Shown here piece after piece: positions 56,635-64,000 of a DNA stretch of 64,000 bases (position 1 is the first letter of the stretch; each line of letters starts with the position of its first letter). The stretch covers positions 1 through 64,000 of the forward strand of contig JAOUJW010000024.1 of assembly GCA_029882975.1 (NCBI GenBank), written 5' to 3'. The notes beneath the pieces are model-generated. The model searched no databases and was not told where the DNA came from. It worked only from the letters and a program-made list of their open reading frames with translations. The position numbers and the translations under genes were made by a program. The stretch is from Gammaproteobacteria bacterium (GTDB taxonomy: Bacteria > Pseudomonadota > Gammaproteobacteria > SZUA-152).

Positions 56635-58089
56635 TTATTCAAAACCCGCCGGCATGCGTTGATGCCAGTCCGTTTCCAATTGAAACCGATGGGCCACATT
56701 TAAAAGCCTCGCTTCTGAGAAATAATCACCGATGATCTGCAATCCCACCGGGCGTCCGTTGGCGAAGCCGGCAGGAATAGACATACCCGGTAACCCGGCC
56801 ATATTCACTGCAATGGTATATATATCGTTTAAATACATGGTGACCGGGTCATCGGTTTTCTCACCCAGATTAAAGGCCGGTGTGGGCGTGGTGGGCCCCA
56901 TGATTACATCCACATGCTTAAATGCCTGCTTAAAATCTTCACTGATCAAGCGCCGCAGTTTTTGTGCTTTTAGATAATAAGCATCGTAATAACCGGCCGA
57001 TAAAGCATATGTACCTATCATGATACGGCGCTTCACTTCTTCGCCGAATCCTTCACCACGGCTGCGCTTGTAGAAATCTTCCAGATCTTTAGGATTTTCA
57101 CAACGGTAGCCGAACCGAACTCCGTCAAAGCGGGATAGATTGGAGGAACACTCGGCCGGCGCGACCACATAGTAGGTGGGAATGGACAAAGCCGTATTGG
57201 GTAAAGATATCTCCACCACTTTGGCGCCCATGGATTCGTATTGCTTCACTGCAGTTTGCACGGCGTGCTCAACTTGGGAATCCAGACCTTCACCAAAATG
57301 CTCTTTGGGCAGGCCAATGGTTAACCCGTCTATGGAATCGTTCAACGATTGACTGTAGTCCGGCACCGCCTGATCCACACTGGTGGAGTCTCGGGTATCA
57401 AACCCCGCCATCGCCGTTAATAACAAAGCGGCGTCTTCAGCACTGCGTGCCATGGGACCGGCTTGGTCCAGACTGGAAGCAAAAGCAATCATCCCGTAAC
57501 GGGAAACACGCCCGTAGGTCGGTTTCAGGCCCGTTATGCCGCACAGGGCGGCGGGCTGGCGAATGGAGCCACCCGTGTCCGTCCCTGTAGCGATCGGGGC
57601 CAAGCGTGCGGCTACCGCTGCAGCTGAACCACCGGAAGAGCCACCCGGCACTGCGTCCAAATTCCACGGATTTTTCACCGGCCCGTAAAAACTGGTTTCA
57701 TTGGAAGAACCCATGGCAAATTCGTCCATATTGGCCTTGCCCAACATTACCGTGCCCGCTGCGCGACACTTGCTGACCACCGTGGCATCATAAGGCGAAG
57801 TAAAGTTGTCCAGCATGCGCGAACCGCAACTGGTCCGAACACCTTTGGTGCAAAAGATGTCCTTATGGATTAGAGGAATACCTGTTAAAGGACCCGCCTG
57901 ACCATCACGTCGTTGGGCGTCAGCTGCTCTCGCCTGCTCCTTGGCAATATCAGCCGTCACGCTGATGAGGCTATTGAGTTTTGGATCCAAGGCTTCAATG
58001 CGATCCAAAAAATGTTGGCACATTTCTTCGCTGCTCAGGTCTCCTTGAACTAATAGTGAAGAAAGTTCAGCAATTGTTTTATTATGCAT
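56635..58089 (-). CDS. gatA: Asp/Glu-tRNA amidotransferase subunit A
   Basis: 484 residues. The amidase signature is complete: catalytic Lys in [10 protein letters not shown], the Ser-rich [13 protein letters not shown] and the Ser/cis-Ser in [16 protein letters not shown]. It supplies ammonia from glutamine to GatB. It lies 65 bases after the gatC stop. Confidence 0.96.
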   Translation of the reverse strand: MHNKTIAELSSLLVQGDLSSEEMCQHFLDRIEALDPKLNSLISVTADIAKEQARAADAQRRDGQAGPLTGIPLIHKDIFCTKGVRTSCGSRMLDNFTSPYDATVVSKCRAAGTVMLGKANMDEFAMGSSNETSFYGPVKNPWNLDAVPGGSSGGSAAAVAARLAPIATGTDTGGSIRQPAALCGITGLKPTYGRVSRYGMIAFASSLDQAGPMARSAEDAALLLTAMAGFDTRDSTSVDQAVPDYSQSLNDSIDGLTIGLPKEHFGEGLDSQVEHAVQTAVKQYESMGAKVVEISLPNTALSIPTYYVVAPAECSSNLSRFDGVRFGYRCENPKDLEDFYKRSRGEGFGEEVKRRIMIGTYALSAGYYDAYYLKAQKLRRLISEDFKQAFKHVDVIMGPTTPTPAFNLGEKTDDPVTMYLNDIYTIAVNMAGLPGMSIPAGFANGRPVGLQIIGDYFSEARLLNVAHRFQLETDWHQRMPAGFE

Positions 58090-58153
58090 TTATAATCCGT
58101 TTTTGTGGAATGAAGTGTGTACGCTATTGCTGTATGTTAAATACGCAATTTGA

Positions 58154-58441
58154 TTACTCAATAACCTTTGGCACTAAGTACAAACCTGCTTCAACGGCGG
58201 GTGCTATTGACTGGAACAGATCCCGCTCGTTGGATTCTGTCACTGCATCCTCGCGTAACCGTTGAGTGCTGTCCAAGGGGTGAGCCATAGGCTCCACACT
58301 GTCGGTGTTCACTTGCTGCATCTGCTCTACCAAATCAAGAATACTGGACAGATTTTTTGCGTATTCTGGTATATCCTTTGCATTGATAGCAAGGCGAGCA
58401 AGATGAGCTATATTTACAACGTCATCTTTATCTAGGGACAT
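58154..58441 (-). CDS. gatC: Asp/Glu-tRNA amidotransferase subunit C
   Basis: 95 residues from ATG 58441 (AGGA site); the frame upstream lacks family features. The start [20 protein letters not shown] and the ending ([20 protein letters not shown]) are typical. It stabilises the GatA-GatB complex. Divergent from mreB across 144 bases. Confidence 0.93.
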   Translation of the reverse strand: MSLDKDDVVNIAHLARLAINAKDIPEYAKNLSSILDLVEQMQQVNTDSVEPMAHPLDSTQRLREDAVTESNERDLFQSIAPAVEAGLYLVPKVIE

Positions 58442-58573
58442 AGATTGATCATCCTGGTGGCAATTTATTCTTTTCCTGAAGGAAAAGTGAGAACTTATCA
58501 TAAATGGTGCCTTGCCCAAAGCCCTAGGCATTGATAAATTAGCGCAACCTTGTTTTTATTATTAATTTACTAA

Positions 58574-59644
<1,071 letters not shown>

Positions 59645-59742
59645 GTGGGTTCTCGGAAACGCGATGCGTATAGACAACTCAGACAGATTATTATGTGGTT
59701 TTACAATAGCGCACCGATTAACCATTTGTTTGGAGGTTTACA

Positions 59743-60636
59743 ATAAAATCTCTATTTGTACAGGGACCGTCTATTACCAGCCGCCTGGTGATTGTGACGG
59801 TGGTTTCCGTCATTCTTATGGTAATGGATCATAGACAACATCACCTGGAAACCATCCGCAGCGCCCTATCCGTTTTTGTCTACCCTATACAATACTTGGT
59901 CAATATACCCACTTCCGCCGGCGAGTGGGCCACAGATCAATTGGCCTCCAGAGAAACCTTACTGGAAGAAAACGCGCGCCTGCGCGTGCAGCACACCTTG
60001 TTACTGGCGCGCTTGCAAAAATTATCCGCACTCAAGGTCGAAAACATTCGTCTGCGCGAATTGCTCCAATCGTCTAAGAAAGTAAATGAGAATGTCTTAA
60101 TCGGGGAACTATTGGCCGTGGATCCGGATCCGTTTACTCGCAAAATCGTCATCAATAAGGGCAGTCGCCAAGATGTTTACCGTGGCCAACCCTTGCTGGA
60201 TGCGGAAGGTGTGATGGGTCAGGTCATTCACGTGGGCCCGTTTTCCAGTACGGCCATGTTAATTACCGATCCCAACCATGCTATTCCGGTACATATTAAC
60301 CGCAACGGTTTACGTGCCATTGCGGTAGGCAATGGCAGCCCGGATGTGCTGGAAATTCCCTATTTGGCCAACAGCTCTGATATAGAAGTAGGTGATTTGT
60401 TAACCAGCTCCGGCCTGGGGGGGCGCTACCCCAGAGACTACCCAGTTGCCAAAGTCACCTCGGTACAAAAAGACCCGTCACAATCCTATGCGGTAGTCAC
60501 TGCGAAACCAACTGCCAAACTGGAAACCAGCCGGGAGGTACTGCTGGTCTGGACTGACGAGTTCTTGCAAATTCAAGCCAATGAACAAGCCAAAACTACA
60601 AGCGGCAACGAAGCGACTGAAAAGGAAGATCAATAA
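59743..60636 (+). CDS. mreC: Rod-shape protein MreC, probable ATA start
   Basis: 297 residues if begun at ATA 59743: the residues there (KSLFVQGPSITSRLVI) are the normal MreC beginning, and GGAGG (59732-59736) is 6 bases before that codon. The nearest standard start, GTG 59788, would remove this conserved part. A membrane helix (VIVTVVSVILMVMD), a coiled coil (about 55-95) and two beta domains follow (VIGELLAVDPDPFTRKIVIN; GLGGRYPRDYPVAKVTS). It joins MreB to the periplasmic synthases. ATA could be a real rare start or an ATG with one base changed. Confidence 0.88.
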   Translation: MKSLFVQGPSITSRLVIVTVVSVILMVMDHRQHHLETIRSALSVFVYPIQYLVNIPTSAGEWATDQLASRETLLEENARLRVQHTLLLARLQKLSALKVENIRLRELLQSSKKVNENVLIGELLAVDPDPFTRKIVINKGSRQDVYRGQPLLDAEGVMGQVIHVGPFSSTAMLITDPNHAIPVHINRNGLRAIAVGNGSPDVLEIPYLANSSDIEVGDLLTSSGLGGRYPRDYPVAKVTSVQKDPSQSYAVVTAKPTAKLETSREVLLVWTDEFLQIQANEQAKTTSGNEATEKEDQ

Positions 60637-61124
60637 TGGCCCTGGTGAAACATCAAGGCGGTTTTTTGATTTTATTGACCTTTATTGCGTCTTTAATTCT
60701 GTCCATGATCCCCATGCCCTCCTGGCTGGAATCTTTCCGCCCCTTGTGGGTTGTTATCGTGCTGATCTACTGGGTCATCGCCTTACCGGACCGGGTTGGG
60801 GTTTTTGCCGCTTGGGTGGTGGGCCTGATGTATGACGTGGCCAGTGGCGCTTTGTTGGGCCAAAATGCTCTGGCAATGGCGTTTATAGCCTATTTAGGCA
60901 TTAAACTGCATCTGCGCATTCGTATTTTTCCATTATGGCAACAAGCGATGAGTATTCTTGTGCTGGTAGCACTGTACCAGATGCTCTCTCTTTGGATTAA
61001 AGGCATGACCGGTGTTACCGCTCAAGGCATGTCGTACTGGCTTCCTTCCTTAAGTAGCATGTTGGTGTGGCCTCTCACCTACATGATACTACGCGCTTAC
61101 CGCCGCCATTATAAAATTCGCTAA
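60636..61124 (+). CDS. mreD: Rod-shape protein MreD
   Basis: 162 residues with about five membrane helices (LILLTFIASLILSMIPMP, LWVVIVLIYWVIALP, FAAWVVGLMYDVASGALLGQ, MAFIAYLGIKLHL, SILVLVALYQMLSLWI). GLMYDVASGALLGQNALAM is the MreD signature. The ATG overlaps the mreC stop (TAATG). Confidence 0.93.
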   Translation: MALVKHQGGFLILLTFIASLILSMIPMPSWLESFRPLWVVIVLIYWVIALPDRVGVFAAWVVGLMYDVASGALLGQNALAMAFIAYLGIKLHLRIRIFPLWQQAMSILVLVALYQMLSLWIKGMTGVTAQGMSYWLPSLSSMLVWPLTYMILRAYRRHYKIR

Positions 61125-61129
61125 CTCCC

Positions 61130-62998
61130 ATGTCCGGAATCACGCTAAAAGACCATTTTCGTGAAACGCAAATGTTTAATGTGCGTTCCGTGGTCATGGT
61201 GGTTTTTGCGGTGATACTAACCATTGTCCTTATTTCGCGACTTATCTACTTACAGGTGGTGGACCATGAGCTGTATGCCACTTTATCCGAAGACAACCGC
61301 TTTAAAATTTCGGCCGTCGCCCCCACTCGCGGCCTGATTTATGATCGCAACGGCATTTTATTGGCGCAAAACCTCCCCACCTATTCCCTGGTGGTCACAC
61401 CCGAGCGAGTGAAAAATCTGGATGAGACCATCGAATCGCTGAGTCAGCTCATCGAAATCAGTGAAGGTGACATCAGTCAGTTCAAACGGGAAGTACGACG
61501 CAATCGCCCCTTTAAAACCCTACCCTTGCGAACCCGTTTGAATGACGAGGAAATCGCCAAAATTGCCGTTAATCGACATCTTTATTCCGGAGTGGACATT
61601 GCCGCCACCTTGATCCGCCATTATCCCCAAGGAGGTTTAGGGGTACACGCTTTGGGCTATGTTGGGCGAATCAACGAAAAAGAACAACAGTTGGTAGACA
61701 AAACCGATTACGAAGGTACGGACTACATTGGTAAAACCGGAATAGAAAAATACTACGAAACTGAACTCCACGGACATGTAGGTGTTGCCCAAGAGGAAAT
61801 CAACGCATCCGGCAGACGACTAAGGGTCATCCCCCAGGTTGCCGCGGAACCCGGCAAGGATTTGCATTTAACCCTGGACGCCAAGTTACAACGCGTCGCG
61901 GAAAAAGCCCTGGGGAACCATCGAGGCGCCATTGTTGCCATCGACCCCGCTAACGGCAATATACTGACACTGGCCAGCACCCCGATCTATGATCCCAATT
62001 TGTTCGTTACCGGCATCGACAAAACCACCTACACGGAACTTCGTAATGACGACGACTTACCCCTGTTCAATCGTGCCCTACGCGGACGCTACCCACCCGG
62101 CTCAACGGTGAAACCCTTTATTTCCCTGGCCGCATTGGAAGGCAACGTCATCGCAAAAAACCATGAAACCAACTGCAAAGGCTGGTTCAGCCTGCCGGGG
62201 GATACGCACCGCTATCGCGATTGGAAAAAAACCGGCCACGGAAGTGTCAATGTAGAAAAGTCCATTGTTCAATCTTGTGACGTTTTTTACTACGAACTGG
62301 CCGTTAAAATCGGCGTGGATCGTCTCGCCAGTTTTATGTTTCCTTTTGGTTTCAACAGCTTGACTGACACTGACATTAGCGGAGAATTGGCCGGCTTGTG
62401 GCCTACCACGGAATGGAAGCGGCAAAGCCGCAATCTACCTTGGTATCTGGGAGAAACGGTCAGTGTGGGTATCGGCCAAGGCAGCACCTTAGTCACCCCT
62501 CTGCAACTGGCTTCGTCTACTGCCACGTTATCTATGTATGGCCAAGCCATGCGGCCGCGAATCGTTGCAGCAATGGTAACGGCAGGGGAAAGGGTAGACC
62601 AACCCATCCAAACGGGCCCGGCTGTAGAGGTTAAGAATGTGGACAATTGGAAACAAGTGATTAAAGCGATGGAAAAAGTGGTGCATGACTGGCGTGGCAC
62701 CGCGTTTCGCATCAGCAAGGGAGCCCATTACAAAATTGCAGGTAAAACGGGAACTGCCCAGGTATTTTCGGTCAAACAAGATGAAGAGTACGACGAAACC
62801 AAGATATCGGCGCGTAACCGCGATCACGCTTTGTTTATCGCCTTTGCACCGGTGGAATCACCTCGCATCGCTGTTGCTGTAATAGTGGAAAACGGCGGCC
62901 ACGGTGGCTCCACAGCCGCCCCCATTGCCCGCAAGATAATGGACTATTATTTAAACACTGAAAATGTAGCAGAAACGACTCCTCCTAAAAAATCATGA
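61130..62998 (+). CDS. mrdA: Penicillin-binding protein 2 (elongasome transpeptidase)
   Basis: 622 residues: N-terminal helix (VVMVVFAVILTIVLISRLIYLQV), dimerisation domain (about 60-230), and transpeptidase domain with the catalytic PPGSTVKPF (Ser-x-x-Lys), SCDVFYYE (Ser-x-Asp) and KTGTAQ. It crosslinks peptidoglycan for elongation with RodA. Separated from mreD by 5 bases; its stop overlaps rodA by 4 bases. The length is typical for gammaproteobacterial PBP2. Confidence 0.96.
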   Translation: MSGITLKDHFRETQMFNVRSVVMVVFAVILTIVLISRLIYLQVVDHELYATLSEDNRFKISAVAPTRGLIYDRNGILLAQNLPTYSLVVTPERVKNLDETIESLSQLIEISEGDISQFKREVRRNRPFKTLPLRTRLNDEEIAKIAVNRHLYSGVDIAATLIRHYPQGGLGVHALGYVGRINEKEQQLVDKTDYEGTDYIGKTGIEKYYETELHGHVGVAQEEINASGRRLRVIPQVAAEPGKDLHLTLDAKLQRVAEKALGNHRGAIVAIDPANGNILTLASTPIYDPNLFVTGIDKTTYTELRNDDDLPLFNRALRGRYPPGSTVKPFISLAALEGNVIAKNHETNCKGWFSLPGDTHRYRDWKKTGHGSVNVEKSIVQSCDVFYYELAVKIGVDRLASFMFPFGFNSLTDTDISGELAGLWPTTEWKRQSRNLPWYLGETVSVGIGQGSTLVTPLQLASSTATLSMYGQAMRPRIVAAMVTAGERVDQPIQTGPAVEVKNVDNWKQVIKAMEKVVHDWRGTAFRISKGAHYKIAGKTGTAQVFSVKQDEEYDETKISARNRDHALFIAFAPVESPRIAVAVIVENGGHGGSTAAPIARKIMDYYLNTENVAETTPPKKS

Positions 62999-64000
62999 GC
63001 ATACTAGACGGATCATTTGGTGATTTTAACCGGCAACGCAGAACCAGCGCCGAAAGCTGGCACATTGACTTGCCCTTACTACTGGGTATCTTGACCCTGG
63101 TAGTCATCAGTATGTTTACTCTCTACAGTTCCAGCAGCCAGAATATTGACTTGGTATGGCGACAAATTCTTCGTTTTATCATCGCGTTCGGCTTTTTGTT
63201 CGTCCTGGCGCAAATAGAGCCGAATACCCTTAAACGCTGGGTGCCGTGGGTTTATATCCTTGGCGTCACCCTGCTACTCATTGTCATGTTTTTTGGTGAC
63301 GTGGGCAAGGGAGCGCAGCGATGGCTGGACCTGGGTCTGTTTCGATTCCAGCCTTCGGAGATCATGAAATTAGCAGTGCCGCTCATGGTGGCCTGGTATT
63401 TATCGGAGCAACACTCCCTGCCCCCCAATGGTAAAAGCCTGTTGATGGCAGCTTTGATCATCGGTACACCCGTCATACTTATTGCCAAGCAACCGGATTT
63501 GGGAACAGCGATTTTAGTTGCCTCTTCCGGGATTTTTGTGTTGTTTTTTGCAGGCATTAGCTGGCGCCTGGTCACGGCTCTGGGTACGCTGGCTGCCGCC
63601 TGCGCCCCCATAGTCTGGTATTTTATGATGCACGATTACCAGCGTCGCCGGGTTATCACACTGCTCAATCCGGAATCGGACCCATTGGGTGCGGGCTACC
63701 ATATTATCCAATCCAAGATAGCCATTGGTTCCGGAGGGATATATGGCAAAGGCTGGCTCAACGGCTCCCAATCACAGTTGAATTTTCTTCCAGAGCATTC
63801 CACCGATTTTATTTTTGCAGCTTTTTCCGAAGAATTTGGACTGTTGGGGATTTCCATACTGTTAACCATTTACCTTTTTCTGGTGGTTCGCGGAATACTA
63901 ATTGCAGTTCAAGCCCAGGACACGTTTACCCGTCTTACCGCGGGTAGCTTAACTATGACTTTTTTCATTTATGTTTTTGTAAATATTGGCATGGTGATCG
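62995..64000 (+). CDS. rodA: Rod-shape glycosyltransferase RodA (cut by window end)
   Basis: At least 335 residues are visible, about 90% of a normal RodA (370). SEDS-family features: multi-pass helices, GDVGKGAQRWLDLGLFRFQP, SEIMKLAVP, IAKQPDLGTAILVASSGI and LNFLPEHSTDFIFAAFSEEF. It polymerises lipid II into glycan strands with PBP2. The ATG overlaps the mrdA stop (ATGA). The C-terminal end lies beyond the window. Confidence 0.95.
   Translation, partial: MSILDGSFGDFNRQRRTSAESWHIDLPLLLGILTLVVISMFTLYSSSSQNIDLVWRQILRFIIAFGFLFVLAQIEPNTLKRWVPWVYILGVTLLLIVMFFGDVGKGAQRWLDLGLFRFQPSEIMKLAVPLMVAWYLSEQHSLPPNGKSLLMAALIIGTPVILIAKQPDLGTAILVASSGIFVLFFAGISWRLVTALGTLAAACAPIVWYFMMHDYQRRRVITLLNPESDPLGAGYHIIQSKIAIGSGGIYGKGWLNGSQSQLNFLPEHSTDFIFAAFSEEFGLLGISILLTIYLFLVVRGILIAVQAQDTFTRLTAGSLTMTFFIYVFVNIGMVI

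Overview
The window is chromosomal DNA of a gammaproteobacterium. The conserved blocks are arranged as in Pseudomonas and the Chromatiales: hemA-prfA-prmC diverges from TPR lipoprotein-lolB-ispE-tRNA-Gln-prs-rplY-pth-ychF, and gatB-gatA-gatC diverges from mreB-mreC-mreD-mrdA-rodA. TonB, Lol-type and lipoprotein genes show a Gram-negative envelope. I cannot name a genus from sequence alone.

Bases 1 to about 9,300 are accessory and look like part of an integron gene-cassette array. Small, mostly unrelated plus-strand genes are separated by imperfect inverted repeats with attC-like ends (about 37-130, 396-460, 2862-2940, 3623-3697, 6616-6666). No integrase gene lies in the window. Several cassettes are decaying (frameshifts near 4325 and 7420, a 5'-truncated methyltransferase, an IS3 transposase remnant). 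The most interesting content lies between the attC sites at 460 and 2862: a TauD-like dioxygenase, a 56-residue peptide with a charged N-terminal half and a Ser/Gly/His/Cys/Trp-bearing tail, and a JmjC/cupin oxygenase of the ribosomal-oxygenase type with a C-terminal winged-helix-like domain. This looks like a peptide-modification (RiPP-like) module carried between cassette recombination sites. That reading is inference.

Bases 9.5-15.3 kb hold rsgA, an FkbM methyltransferase, a pyrimidine-dimer-glycosylase-like/DUF1722 protein, a membrane desaturase, an unknown protein, a MITE-like repeat (a decayed relative lies at 30.87 kb) and an unknown membrane protein. From 15.6 to 30 kb there are a TetR repressor with two palindromic operators and a PEP-utilising enzyme, an unknown three-gene envelope cluster, a large secreted PKD/GEVED protein, a LysM protein, and a five-gene operon (LolA-like protein, two FtsX-type permeases, ABC ATPase, outer-membrane protein) likely to move a lipid or lipoprotein to the outer membrane.

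Bases 30.3-45.9 kb are mainly housekeeping: tRNA-Met, tRNA-Gln, translation (ychF, pth, rplY, prfA, prmC), nucleotide and isoprenoid precursors (prs, ispE), lipoprotein insertion (lolB) and haem synthesis (hemA). Bases 46-55 kb form a sensory region: a PstS-like protein with a diguanylate cyclase, and opposite them a LuxR-type response regulator, a TonB receptor, a periplasmic binding protein and a hybrid histidine kinase. The window ends with gatCAB and the rod-shape operon; mreC seems to start at a rare ATA codon, and rodA runs off the end.
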